From the NCBI GenBank assembly GCA_947471745.1, contig CANJKZ010000010.1:5017001-5081000 (forward strand): a stretch of DNA of 64,000 nucleotides, read 5' to 3'. A program made the position numbers and the translations under genes. Shown here piece by piece: positions 1-11,813 of this stretch; the stretch's first letter is position 1, and each line of letters opens with the position of its first letter. The notes below the pieces were generated by a model. It made no database searches and was not told where the DNA came from. It was given only the letters and a program-made list of their open reading frames with translations. This DNA comes from Closterium sp. Naga37s-1. Lineage: Eukaryota > Streptophyta > Zygnematophyceae > Desmidiales > Closteriaceae.

Positions 1-632
1 CCCTGAGCTGAGCATCAAGGGCGCCATGGCTGCATGGGTGTCCCAAGGCTTGGCCCCAAGCAAAGCCATGGTAGGCTTGGCGATGTACGGCTGGACCTGG
101 ACGCTTGCCTCGACAAACAGCACTGGGGTTGGAGCTCCAGCCACTGGGCCTGGTCAGGTTAGCTCTCTTCTTTCATTTTTTCCTTCTCTCATTTTCTCCT
201 CTGCTTTATGCTTCTCTCTTTCTCACATATTCACAGCCTTTTGTGATTTTTTTTTCCTTCCTAGCACACTTTCAGAGTGTCACTTCTACCTTTCTTATGG
301 CGCCTTTGCAAGTAGCTTCAACCAACCTCTCATCACTCTCTCCCTTGACCTGCATATTCCCCCTCCACCCCACCAACAAAAAGGTTGATACCCTCTCTTA
401 CAAGGAAATCGAACAGCTGGTAACCACTGGAGGTTACACAGCTAAGCTCGACGCCCCAACATTCTCTATGTATGCGGTGAAGGGTGACCAGTGGGTTGGT
501 TACGACGACCCTTCCACCATCACCACCAAGGTTCAGTTTGCCAAGGCGCAAGGCTATGGAGGGTGGTTCTGTTGGAGACTGGACCAGGATGCCAACAATG
601 CTCTGGTCAATGCTGCAGCAGCTGCCTCTTGA
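1..632 (+). CDS. GH18 chitinase, 3' part (cut by window start)
   Basis: This is the C-terminal part of a glycoside hydrolase family 18 chitinase. Two exons are visible: 1-157 (reading GLAPSKAMVGLAMYG, then a GT donor at 158) and 384-632, 249 nt, ending in TGA. The last exon has exactly the length of the last exon in the two other chitinases of the window and shares the blocks QLVTTGGYTA, NQWVGYDDPSTIT-like and QGYGGWF. The acceptor before 384 reads CAAAAAG, where the sister gene has CCCACAG, so splicing may be weakened. The catalytic exon lies outside the window, so activity cannot be judged. It sits head-to-tail with the ABCC 3' remnant just downstream, the same order as the copy at 9546-11586. 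Confidence 0.85.
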
Positions 633-816
633 TTTGAACCCAACAGTCAGACAGTATGAGAAAAGTATAGAGTCTTATGCTTGTTAATACCTATTATAAG
701 TGTAGACGAGTTGTTTGGAGTATGGAGGTGGATGTGTCAGTGTTTTAATTAATAGCGAGCTATTACCGTACATGCAGCCGCTTTCATACGCTCGTGTTTT
801 CGTTCCTGACAATATC

Positions 817-879
817 GAGGATGGTTATTCTGGGCATGGAGCCAACAGAGCTCTGCTCAATGCTGCAGCCGCTGCATGA
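817..879 (+). pseudogene. echo of the chitinase 3' end
   Basis: A short degenerate repeat of the last coding bases and stop codon of the chitinase exon, about 190 bp past the real stop. It reads ANRALLNAAAAA followed by TGA. A matching echo lies behind the second chitinase (11760-11813). It is a tandem duplication relic, not a gene. Confidence 0.7.
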
Positions 880-1842
880 GATGAAACCTAGGTAAATATT
901 CTGGGAAAAGAATGTTCCACTAGTTCGTTTGTCTGATTTGTAGACAAGTTGATGAGGAGTTGTTGTATCAGATGAAGCTGGTTCCCAAGAGCCCCGTGTT
1001 CCGATTGTCCAAATTCGTGCCAATCTCGGGAAAAGAGGTGATGTCTGCGCGACACGCGTCACAAAGCCACTCGTGGTACCGCTAACTCGACTCACAGACA
1101 CCACTCTGCCCCCATGCACAGTGCAGCAACCCCTCCCTCCTCCCAGTAACACAACCCTCCCGACCGCCGTCTCCTCCCCAGTAGCTACCAGGCGCACCCA
1201 TGTGCCACCACCAGGCTGTGTGGAGCAGGCAGACAACGCCACACAGGGGGCCCACACAGGGGGCCCCACACAGGGGGCCCACACACACACACACACCCTG
1301 TAGACCATGCAGCAGTGGCTCGGCTGGACTCACACCACTCTGCCTCCGTGCACACACAGTGCACCAGTCACTCTCTCCCAGTCACACCACTCTGCCGCCC
1401 GCCATCTCCTCCCCCGTTGCTGCGAGCTGCGCCCACCTGCCGCCCGCAACCGCCCCTGCTGAGCTGGCAGAGTCTCTCAGACTGCCGTCTGCCTCGAGCT
1501 TCGCCTGCACCTGCTTCGCCATCAGGGCTAGGCCTGTGGGGGACAGGGCACACGATGGAAAGGGCAAAGAGAGACAGTTCACCTCGAGCTTTGCCTGCAC
1601 CTGCCTCGCCATCAGGGCCAGCCCTGGCATACAAGAAACATGGAAACACCACACCACACCACACCACACCACACCATACAGTTGTTTGGAGCACAGCTAA
1701 AAAATATGGTAGCGTGTGTCAGTGGCTCGGAGTGGAGATAGCAGCTGGCTGGCAAAGTCACAGAGACTGCCGTCTGCCTCGAGCTTCGCCTGCACCTGCT
1801 TCGCCACACTCCCACATTCCTACACTCTACCCACAATCACAC

Positions 1843-2070
1843 CCACGCCCACACCCACACCAACACCCGCACCCACACCCACACCCACACCCGCACCCAC
1901 ACCCACACCCACGCCCACACCCGCACCCACACCCACACCCACACCCTCCCCTTCCCCGCTACCTTTATTCTACACACACCCACACCCACACCCACACCCA
2001 CACCCTCCCCTTCTCCGCTCCCTTTATTCTACACACACCGACACCCACACCCACACCCACACCGGCACCC
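1843..2070. repeat. (CACACC)n-type microsatellite
   Basis: Imperfect CACACC/CGCACC hexamer tracts in two blocks, in the position of the last intron of the ABCC remnant. The intact gene has an equivalent tract at 13040-13270, so the array pre-dates the duplication of the block. Confidence 0.9.
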
Positions 2071-2513
2071 AACTCATCCTGCACCATGCGGCTGACAGCC
2101 GTCCACTACGCTTCCACTCAGTGCATGATAGAAGCTTATCCTCTCACCCACTCACCCACTCACACTCACCCACTCATCCACGCCCACTCCCAACCCCCCC
2201 CACCCCTCCACACCCCCATGCATTCACTCACCCTGCACCACGCGGCTGACAGCCGTCCACCACTTGTCTTCCGACAGCTGTCGCCTCGTCAGCGCTGACG
2301 AGATCTCCTCGCTGCGCTGCCCCAAGCACTGCCTGCAGCACCTGGGCGGCATCCCTTGTCTCTTCTAGCACACCTCTCTGCAGTGGCAAGATGAAGCGAG
2401 GAGAGACAAGGAAGATCAGGAGGCACATGAAAGTTTGTTACCAGATGTCTCAACATGGAAAACGGAGAAAGAAGAGAGGAGGCCAGGAGGATGGAAATGG
2501 AAAAATGGCCTGT

Positions 2514-2560
2514 CCTGTGTGTGTGTGTGTGTGTGTGTGTGAGTGTGCGTGTGTGTGTTA
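2514..2560. repeat. (GT)n microsatellite
   Basis: A near-pure GT dinucleotide run inside the intron between the exon 26-like and exon 27-like segments of the ABCC remnant. Confidence 0.9.
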
Positions 2561-4176
2561 TTTTGTGACTGTAAGAACACTCTCTATGAAATATGAGGTC
2601 ACTCGAGCCATATGTGATGGAGGAGAATGAAGCACTTGGGGAGCAGCTCAAGAACAGGAGGAATGGTTGATTGTGGGTTGCCACAGCAACGTATTTTTTG
2701 CGGATTACCTGGTAGATGTTGGCTTGCCAATCGTGTGGCGAACTGGCTGTATATTGAGTTGACTCCAAACACGCTTAGGAACAGGAGGACCCGTTGATCA
2801 TGGATTGTCTGGTGCATGGATTGCCAATGGTGTGGCCAGCGGGCTGTACCTGGAAGGTTGGCGGCTGTGTGACGGCCACAAGTGCGCCGTTCTCTCCTTC
2901 CTCCCCCTCGCTGTCGTTGCACATTGCCTGCACACAACTCACAGGGCGAATCAGAGTTATTAGAGAACCGATGTTAGGGTGCCTCGTGTCCTTCTTCCTG
3001 TCCTTCCTCTCGCTGTCGCTGCACATGGCCTGCACACGCAAACCTAAAGAGAGAGGGGAGAGGGGGCGAGGGAGGGAGATTGAGTAAAGAGATGAAGGGC
3101 CTAAAAAATGAGGTGCGCACCTCTTCGTCTCCCCCATCTCCCCGCCTTGCTGCCATTGCACACGGCACCAGCACATGCAAGCCCATGCAAGCTCCAACCA
3201 GTCATGGTGTCAATCAGTCATGGCGTGACGACTGTCAGTCACCTAAGATTTGCACGACGGTCATAGCACACACCTGCAGGTCCCTATGGGACGAGGTGAG
3301 AGTGAGAGTCGGAGAGCCCACTGGGCGTCAATGGCCCACCGCCACTTGGCTTTTGAGTCAACTCAAAAGGCGGCAGTGGCCCACCGCAACTTGACCAGTG
3401 AGAAGCATGCACGCCCCTAGCATGTTCCCGCAACCTGCAAGCATGCACGTCTATAGCACATCACCCACCTGCAGGTCCTGCTGTGAGGACGTGAGCATGA
3501 GAGCCAGAGCCGACTGGGCTGCTGTGGCCCACCGCCACTCTCAGACTGCAACCCACAGCACCTCTAGAGCACCCACCTGCAGGTCCCTCTGGGAAGACGT
3601 GAGTGTGAGAGCGAGAGCCCACTGGGCGGCAGTGGCCCACCGCCACTTGGCCGCCTCGCGCGCCATCTGCTTCTCCTGTGCCGCCGCCCGGCCGGCAAGC
3701 TCGTCTGCTAGCGCCACCTCCCCCAGCGCCACACTGCGCAGATACTTGGCGGTCTGAGGCCCCGTGCTGCGCACCATTGCTGCAAAGACGCTGTTTTCAA
3801 TACCAGGTTGGTGGGAGTGTCGTACTCTAGGGCCTGAGAGGGAAGTGGGAGGGATGAGGAGAGGTAAGGGGGAGTTGGGGGAAGAGCAGGTACTTGGCGG
3901 TCTGAGGGCCCGTGCTGCGCACCATCGCTGCAAACACATTGGCCTCGTTTAGGACTAGGTTGGCTGGAGTGTCGTACTCAAGTGCCTGGGTGGGATGAAG
4001 AAGAGGAGAAGCGTGTGAGTACTTGGCAGTCTGTAGCTCCGTTGCTGCACACCATGGCTGCGAACACACTGCCTTCGTTCAACACCAGGTTGGCTGGCGT
4101 GTCGTACTCCAGTGCCTGGACGAGGAAATGGAGGGAGGGAATGGTCGAAATGGTGAGGTGGAGGTAGGGAGTTGAC

Positions 4177-4284
4177 TTTTGAGTCGACTCAAAACTGGTG
4201 AGGTGGAGGTAGGGAGTTGACTTTTGAGTCGACTCAAAACTGGTGAGGTGGAGATAGGGAGTTGACTTTTGAGTCGAGTCAAAA
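4177..4284. repeat. three palindromes in a 45-bp tandem array
   Basis: Three head-to-tail 45-bp units each hold the core TTTTGAGTCGACTCAAAA, at 4177-4194, 4222-4239 and 4267-4284. The last copy has one base change (GAGTCGAGTC) that breaks the symmetry. It belongs to the palindrome family described in the findings. Confidence 0.9.
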
Positions 4285-4401
4285 CTGGTGAGGTGGAGGT
4301 AGGGCAGGTACCTGGCGGACGGGGGGCCCGTGCTGCGCACCATAGCAATAAGCTGGCATGCAAAATCGAATCCAATCAAATCAGCTCACCATGCCAGCAT
4401 C

Positions 4402-6716
4402 CATGACCAGAAGAATTCTGTCGCTATCCATGATGGTGTTGAGCCTGTGGGCAATCGTCAGCGTGGTGCGACCCTTGAACTCCTCTTGCCTTGTACCCAA
4501 TCCACAAACCCCACCACCTCGCCTCCCTCATTTTCTCACCATGGCGACATCCATGACCAGAAGAATACTGTCGCTATCCATGACGGCGTTGAGCCGGTGG
4601 GCGATCGTGAGCGTGGTGCGACCCTTCAATTCCTCTTACCTTGTACCCAACCCTCAAACCCCACCACCTCGCCTCCCTCATTTTCTCACCATGGCGACAT
4701 CCATGACCAGAAGAATACTGTCGCTATCCATGACGGCGTTGAGCCGGTGGGCGATCGTGAGCGTGGTGCGACCCTTCAATTCCTCTTACCTTGTACCCAA
4801 CCCTCAAACCCCACCACCTCGCCTCCCTCATTTTCTCACCATGGCGACATCCATGACCAGAAGAATACTGTCGCTATCCATGACGGCGTTGAGCCGGTGG
4901 GCGATCGTGAGCGTGGTGCGACCCTTGAATTCCTCTTACCTTGTACCCAACCCACAAACCCCACCACCTCGCCTCCCTCATTCTCTCACCATGCTGCCAT
5001 CGATGACCAGGATCCTGTCGCTATCCATGATGGTGTCGAGCCTGTGGGCGATCGTCAGCATGGTGCGACCCTTAAACTCTTCGTGCCTTGTACCCAACCC
5101 ACAAACCCCACCACCTCGCCTCCCTCATTCTCTCACCATGCTGCCATCGATGACCAGGATCCTGTCGCTATCCATGATGGTGTCGAGCCTGTGGGCGATC
5201 GTCAGCATGGTGCGACCCTTAAACTCTTCGTGCCTTGTACCCAACCCACAAACCCCACCACCTCGCCTCCCTCATTCTCTCACCATGCTGCCATCGATGA
5301 CCAGGATCCTGTCGCTATCCATGATGGTGTCGAGCCTGTGGGCGATCGTCAGCATGGTGCGACCCTTAAACTCTTCGTGCCTTGTACCCAACCCACAAAC
5401 CCCACCACCTCGCCTCCCTCATTCTCTCACCATGCTGCCATCGATGACCAGGATCCTGTCGCTATCCATGACGGCGTCGAGCCGGTGGGCGATCGTCAGC
5501 ATGGTGCGACCCTTGAACTCCTCTTGCCTTGTACCCAACCCACAAGCCCCACCCCTCATTCTCTCACCATGCTGCCATCGATGACCAGGATCCTGTCGCT
5601 ATCCATGACGGCGTCGAGCTTGTGGGCGATCGTCAGCATGGTGCGACCCTTGAACTCCTCTTGCCTTGTACCCAACCCACAAACCCCACCACCTCGCCTC
5701 CCTCATTCTCTCACCATGCTGCCATCGATGACCAGGATCCTGTCGCTATCCATGACGGCGTCGAGCCGGTGGGCGATCGTCAGCATGGTGCGACCCTTGA
5801 ACTCCTCTTGCCTTGTACCCAACCCACAAGCCCCACCCCTCATTCTCTCACCATGCTGCCATCGATGACCAGGATCCTGTCGCTATCCATGATGGTGTCG
5901 AGCCTGTGGGCGATCGTCAGCATGGTGCGACCCTTAAACTCTTCGTGCCTTGTACCCAACCCACAAACCCCACCACCTCGCCTCCCTCATTCTCTCACCA
6001 TGCTGCCATCGATGACCAGGATCCTGTCGCTATCCATGACGGCGTCGAGCCGGTGGGCGATCGTCAGCATGGTGCGACCCTTGAACTCCTCTTGCCTTGT
6101 ACCCAACCCACAAGCCCCACCCCTCATTCTCTCACCATGCTGCCATCGATGACCAGGATCCTGTCGCTATCCATGACGGCGTCGAGCTTGTGGGCGATCG
6201 TCAGCATGGTGCGACCCTTGAACTCCTCTTGCCTTGTACCCAACCCACAAACCCCACCACCTCGCCTCCCTCATTCTCTCACCATGCTGCCATCGATGAC
6301 CAGGATCCTGTCGCTATCCATGACGGCGTCGAGCCGGTGGGCGATCGTCAGCATGGTGCGACCCTTGAACTCCTCTTGCCTTGTACCCAACCCACAAGCC
6401 CCACCCCTCATTCTCTCACCATGCTGCCATCGATGACCAGGATCCTGTCGCTATCCATGACGGCGTCGAGCCTGTGGGCGATCGTCAGCATGGTGCGACC
6501 CTTGAACTCCTCTTGCCTTGTACCCAACCCACAAACCCCACCACCTCGCCTCCCTCATTCTCTCACCATGCTGCCATCGATGACAAGGATCCTGTCGCTA
6601 TCCATGATGGTGTCGAGCCTGTGGGCGATCGTCAGCATGGTGCGGCCCTTGAACTCCTCGGCTCTGCCCTGTACCCAACCCATAGACTCCGCCACTCGTC
6701 TCCTTTACTCACGCAC
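4402..6716. repeat. array of about 17 ABCC exon 25 ends, partly a 284-bp dimer
   Basis: About 17 tandem units of roughly 135-150 bp. Read on the minus strand, each unit contains the end of ABCC exon 25 ([10 protein letters not shown] then ILVMDA) followed by its splice donor and a short intron piece rich in GGTGGGG. Between about 5440 and 6580 a long (about 149 bp) and a short (about 135 bp) version alternate with an exact 284-bp period (equivalent points at 5529, 5813, 6097 and 6381), which is a higher-order repeat. The long open frames on the plus strand here are by-products of the repeat. Confidence 0.9.
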
Positions 6717-7586
6717 CATGTCGGCATCCATGACCAGGATCTTGTCGCTATCCATGATGGTGTTGAGCCGGTGAGCGATGGTCAGCATGGTTCGCCCCTT
6801 GAATTCCTCGCCCACATCAACGGTTTTCGTCGCTTCATCCAACACCAAAATGCGCAACTCCTTGAACAGCGCCCGCGCCAGGCTGATCAGCTGCCTCTGC
6901 CGCACGCTGAAGTTCTCCCCTCCCTCTGCTACCTGAAGTGGGGTGAAGTGAAATGGGAAAACGATTAGTTGTACCCATCTCAGCCCCTCCTTGAGCAGCG
7001 CCCTAGCCAGGCTGATCAGCTGCCGCTGCCCCACACTGAAGTTCTCCCCTCCCTCCGCCACCTGTGGGGAAGAATCCGCGACATGCGGGATAGCACCTCC
7101 CCAACACCTCGGTACCAGCACTGTCTAGGTACAACTATCTTCCCTTCCCTTACACTCACCTCCGTGTCCTGCTCCAGCGGCATGCGAGATACCACCTCCC
7201 TCAGGTGCGCCCTCCCCATTGCCTCCCACACCTCGCTGTCACGGCGCTTATTGAACGGATCCATGTTGACATGCGATGTGCCTGGAGGGGGTGGAGGGGG
7301 GATGAATGGGGGCGGAAGGAGGGATGGAGGAGGGGAAGGGGGCGGAGGGGGGTCGGAATGGGGGATGGAAGGAGGGGAGAGGGGAAAACAGGGGGGGATG
7401 GACGGAGAGGGTCAAGAGCCTTCTGAGTCTCTCCCTCCCTCCCACACCTCCTCATCGCCAGGTGACTTCTGAGTATACCCAATTTTTTCTGCCATGGCTC
7501 CTAACTAGGGCTCGATTGAGCCTTCTGAGTCCCTCCCTCTATCCCTCCTTCCCATTCCTACCACCCTCCCACACCTCGTTGTCACT

Positions 7587-8340
7587 TTGCTTAGACCTAC
7601 TATGGGTACTTGGTCACAACCGCACCTCCTATTGTTTGCCCAAGCCGCACCCCCTAGGACCAGAATGACAACAAAGGCATGCCATAACACCTCTATTTCC
7701 TCCCCTCCCTTCCCTCGAATTTCCCGAAACTCGTCCCCTTTTCCCCCCGTTCTCCGTCTCCCCTTCCCCCACCCTCCCATTCTCCCCTTCTCTTCCCTTC
7801 CAGGTCACAGGCATCTACTATGTTGACTCTCACAACATCACCGAGTCGCGCCTTCAATCACTATTCTTCTTCCTTCCTTCCCTTCCACCACCCTCTGCCC
7901 TGCCGTCCCCCCTCTCCCCTTACTCACCAACCCCCAGGCCACGAGCATCTACTATTTTGACTCTCACAACATCACTGAATCGAGCCTTCAATACAGGATC
8001 ACCATTGTTGAACCAGACTACAACCAGAATGACAACAAAGGCATGCCATAATACCTCTAGTTCCTCCCTCCCCTCCCTTTTTCTCCTTCCCATCCTCTTT
8101 TTCCCCTCCCCCCCCCCCGCTCTCTTCCCTGCCCTTTCTCCCCTTCCCCCTTCTCCCTCACCCTTTCCCCCCTTCCCCCTTCTCCTCTTCCCCGTCTCAT
8201 CCCAGGCCACAGGCATCTACTATTTCGACTCTAACAGCATCACTGAATTTCGCCTTCAATTCAGAATCACCGTTGCCGAACCAGACTATGACCAGAACGA
8301 CAACAAAGGCGTGGATCGGATATACAGCCTGGTGGACGAC
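7587..8340 (+). repeat. tandem copies of an unrecognised exon-like segment
   Basis: Four partial copies (about 7590-7690, 7804-7860, 7937-8060 and 8207-8340) of one segment. Two begin after a pyrimidine-rich AG that looks like a splice acceptor. The longest copy reads ATGIYYFDSNSITEF and later AEPDYDQNDNKG. I do not recognise the family. The copies differ by substitutions and indels and no complete gene structure can be built. It may be a multiplied exon of a secreted protein, now orphaned. Pyrimidine-rich filler separates the copies. Confidence 0.5.
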
Positions 8341-8344
8341 GGAC

Positions 8345-9240
8345 CTCTCACCAAACCTCTAAGCTCGGTCCGGACCGACATCCCGAACCTCTGCCTCGCC
8401 TTCCCTAACCACTACCACCACCGAGTCGCACCATTTGAGCTACAGGCCACCAGAAAATTCTTGTATTTTTCCTGGTGGACCCGCAGGTGCCGATCGTATC
8501 TACTGTGCGTGTGCCAGCTCAGCAGCTGAGCTGCCAGAGAAGGGAACTTGAAAGGAAAGGTAATCTGTATCCTGTCCTGCCTGGGTTAGCTCTAGACCTA
8601 ATTGCACAGGGAGTGGGTGCACTCACTCATGTCCTCTCTGTTCATTATATATCTATGTACTGATATTAACACCTAGAAATATATATATATATATATAGGT
8701 ATACTTAGAAAATCAGAATGACTGTTCAGATTTCCTCAGAAACGTTCTCAACCGATATCACCAAACAGAAGCGAACGAAGTCGCAAGACAACCAATAATT
8801 TTCTTTCACATAGGCGAAATCCTAAACTCCTCAGTAACGTTCGGAAACGGATCCTACCAAACAAAAATGAAATCCCAAGGTCTGCCTTCGATGTTCTCCT
8901 CTCAAATTCGACCAGGCTGACAGTCTTCCTCTCCCCCAACTGACCCCATTCCGTGGCTTTCAAGGGATGGCATTGGGCTGTGCGTGGTTTGAAAGGCTTG
9001 TAGACAGACCACCATTATTCTGGTGTCAGACGCCTGTTGTAGCTCGTATTTCCTGAGTCCACTCCGAGTAATAATCGTCCAGCCCAGGCGTCAGTCTGAG
9101 TAAGGGCGGCCGCGCGTCCGTGACGGAAGCGTTCTTCCGTTGCAGCGATTATTGTAACGTAACCGCCACGCTTCGAGTCGCGACGTTATGGGTGTTTCTA
9201 CGATGAAACCGCCACTCACGGCGAGTCCGCTGCACCCGTC
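8345..9240. other. intergenic stretch, no supported gene
   Basis: Contains a (TA)n run at about 8679-8698. I found no coding region, RNA gene or element here that I could support. Confidence 0.5.
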
Positions 9241-9250
9241 CCTGTCATAC

Positions 9251-9256
9251 TATATA
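9251..9256 (+). promoter_or_regulatory. candidate TATA box of the second chitinase
   Basis: TATATA in the context CATACTATATAGCAG, about 295 bp upstream of the start codon at 9546. It is the only clear TATA-like motif near the gene. It is placed by position alone. Confidence 0.4.
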
Positions 9257-9545
9257 GCAGATCCTTGCCCCGTCACTTCTCACCAGACGCCATCACTCGA
9301 ACCATTTCAACTCAACCATTTCTCAGTCTCTGCATTTCAACTCAACCATCCCAGCAGCAGCCTCACCTCTTTTCCGCGCCGATCTTCACCGATCAGAACC
9401 GATTCTCCTACGGCATTCTGATCTAGCCACTCGTGATTCTCAGAGGCGAATCTCATCCATCCGTTCTGCGCGTCATAAGCCGTCGCCCACGGTCACTCTC
9501 CTCTCCCTGATCATCGCTTTGCAAGTCGGATCAACTCGGCCGATC

Positions 9546-11586
9546 ATGGCGATTATACTACCGTCGCTGCCGCGGTCTCCCCTCCTCCTCCTCCTGCTCG
9601 CGCTGGTGCTGCTCTCGGCGGCGATCTCTCCCTCCGCGCGCGCGCAGAGGAGTCGTGCTCCGCCTCCGCGCCGTGCGCCAACAACCTCTGCTGCAGCAAG
9701 TGGGGCTGGTGTGGCTCCACCGCCGATCACTGCGGCGCTGGCTGCCAGTCCCAGTGCTCCCCTTATGCCTCCTCGCCCACTCCGCCTCCCACCACATCCC
9801 CTTCCCCCCCTCCTCCTCCCCCATCCTCCTCCCCTTCTCCGCCTTCCGCTTCTCCGCCGGCCCCGTCCGCCTCACCTCCGCCCCCAACTGGCTCCGCTCC
9901 CCCCCCAACCGGCTCTGCTCCCCCCCCAACCAGCTCCGCTCCCCCCCCAACCAGCTCCGCTCCCCCCCCAACCAGCTCCGCTCCCCCCCCAACCAGCTCC
10001 GCTCCCCCCCCAACCGGCTCCGCTCCCCCCTCTACTGGGCTGCAGCGCATGGCGTATTTTGTCAACACGGCGGGCATGGACCCATCCCTCATCCCTGCTG
10101 CCAACCTCACGCATGTCTTCTACGCCTTTGCTTCCATCAACACCAGCACATACCAGGTACGCGACTGTCTTGTCTCGTCATCCACTCTTCTCCGTGCCAA
10201 TTGGAGCAGGTATTTATTTATCTATTTTTTTCCATTCTCAGTCGTCTCATGCTTGTGAGTTTCTCATTCCGCTGCAAGGCACACTACATGTTTTTCGAGC
10301 TAGCAGTCTCGGCTGCCTCATTCCCCACGAGAAGGTTCTCTTGCCTCTCAGACTCAGATGCGCTGTTTCGTTTCCCCCTCTCAGATTCCTACACCTTGAT
10401 GACCTATCACCTCCCATGTTTCTTCCCTCCCCATTCCAGGTCGTCCCTTCCAACCCAGCCGTCGATGTGACCCAGGGCCTCTATCGGCGCTTCAACTCCG
10501 CTGTAAAGGCCGCCAACCCCGCCATCAAAACCCTCCTCTCCATCAGCGGCTATGTCGACGTTTTTGACAACAACGTTATCGGCAACGCCTCCTCCTCCCC
10601 GTCCTCCCGCTCTGCCTTTATTCAATCCGCGATCGCCCTCGCCCGCACGTACAGCTTTGACGGCCTGGATGTCTACTGGAAGTACACAACGGGCAACGCC
10701 ACCCTGGTCTCCGCCCTGCTCACGGATTTCCGGGCGGCGATCGAATCCGAAGCTGCCGCCTCTGGGAAATCGAAGCTTCTGCTTTCTGCGGCAATTCCTG
10801 CCTACGGGCAGACTGAAGGTCTATCCTATGACGCCCCGACGCTTAACAAAACACTGGATTTTGTGAATTTTAAGACTTACGATCTGTCTGGGTGGAGGAC
10901 CCTCATGCACACTGCTCTGGAGGACCTGAGCAATCCCCAGAAGAGCATCAAGGGTGCCATGGCTGCCTTGGTGTCCCGAGGCTTGGCCCCGAGCAAGGCC
11001 ATGGTAGGCTTGGCGATGTACGGCCAAACCTGGACTCTTGCTTCGACAAACAGCACTGGGGTTGGAGCTCTTGCCGTTGGGCCTGGTCAGCCTGGGCCTA
11101 TCAGTCAGGTTAGTCCCCTTTTCCTGGTTCTCCTCTGCATCGTGCGTCCCTCCCTTCCTCGCATAATCACGAACCATTTTGTGTTTCCCCTACGTTTCCT
11201 TCTTTCTCTCCTTGCTCTTACAATTGCAGGGTACTCATTCCTGTTCCTAAAAGATGCAAGCAATCAGCCCCAAGCAGGCTCTCATCACCCTCTTCCTTGG
11301 CCTGCATATTCCCTATCCCTCTCCACCCCTCCCACAGAAACCTGGTATCCTCTATTACAAGGAAATCGATCAGCTGGTAACCACTGGAGGTTACACCGCT
11401 ACGCTCGACGCTCCATCCTCATGCATGTATGCAGTGAAGGGTAACCAGTGGGTTGGTTACGACGACCCTTCCACCATCACCACCAAGGTTCAGTTTGCCA
11501 AGGCGCAAGGCTATGGAGGGTGGTTTTTCTGGGAACTGAGCCAGGATGCCAATTATGCTCTGCTCAATGCTGCAGTAGCTGCATGA
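9546..11586 (+). pseudogene. CBM18-GH18 chitinase with frameshift and lost catalytic residues
   Basis: Three exons: 9546-10156, 10440-11108 and 11338-11586 (TGA). The layout is signal peptide ([14 protein letters not shown]), hevein/CBM18 domain ([14 protein letters not shown]), a linker of repeated PPPTSSA units, and a GH18 barrel. Two lesions are visible. (i) The signal peptide and CBM18 are in different frames. Exon 1 is 611 nt, two more than a multiple of three, and the excess sits at a CGCGCGCG run at about 9635-9646, where removing one CG unit rejoins the frames. (ii) The GH18 motif DxxDxDxE reads DGLDVYWK, so the third Asp is Tyr and the acid/base Glu (codon 10680-10682) is Lys. Even with the frame repaired, chitin hydrolysis would not be expected. 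It might persist as a chitin-binding pseudoenzyme, but a dying duplicate is more likely. Confidence 0.85.
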
Positions 11587-11759
11587 GATGAAAGCCACAG
11601 TAATGAATCTTATGCTTGTCAATTTTTGTTTCTAGTGTAGACGCGTTTATTTGGAGTCACAGGTGAATTTGTCACTGTTTCAATTGAGACAGAAATGCAC
11701 CCGTTTTTTCAAGCTCGTGATTCAACCTGTCAAACTAGAGGGTACTGCAGCTGTTTAGT

Positions 11760-11813
11760 GAACTGAGCCATGATGCCAACAATGCTCTTCTTGATGCTGC
11801 AGCCCCTGCATGA
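11760..11813 (+). pseudogene. echo of the chitinase 3' end
   Basis: A degenerate repeat of the final chitinase codons (DANNALLDAAAPA, then TGA), about 170 bp beyond the real stop of the gene at 9546-11586. It parallels the echo at 817-879. Confidence 0.7.

Larger units (their letters stand above)
1382..7281 (-). pseudogene. decayed duplicate of the last five ABCC exons
   Basis: Read on the minus strand, this block carries copies of exons 24-28 of the ABCC gene at 12119-45930: 7160-7281 (122 nt, same length), 6717-6932 (216 nt instead of 246, an in-frame loss of 30 nt after the Walker B motif VLDEAT), 3577-3833 (257 instead of 261 nt), 2232-2377 (146 instead of 148 nt) and 1382-1533 (152 nt, same). 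The 4-nt and 2-nt losses are frameshifts. No exons upstream of number 24 are present, so there is no first nucleotide-binding domain and no membrane domain. It is a non-functional 3' fragment created together with the chitinase 3' end at 1-632. Splice sites are largely kept, which suggests fairly recent decay. Confidence 0.85.

Noticed and set aside
1715..2298. His/Pro/Thr-rich frames near 1315-2298 and 12795-13523
   Set aside because: Translations of CACACC microsatellites in the last ABCC intron.
4330..6968. Several long plus-strand open frames (up to 512 codons) over the 142-bp-type array
   Set aside because: They are antisense to a repeated ABCC exon end, overlap in more than one frame, and owe their length to the repeat. 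No start context or splice logic supports a gene.
9519..11444. Single 641-codon frame across the second chitinase
   Set aside because: It runs through two introns and reads the CBM18 and linker in the wrong frame. The three-exon model with a 2-nt lesion explains the sequence better.
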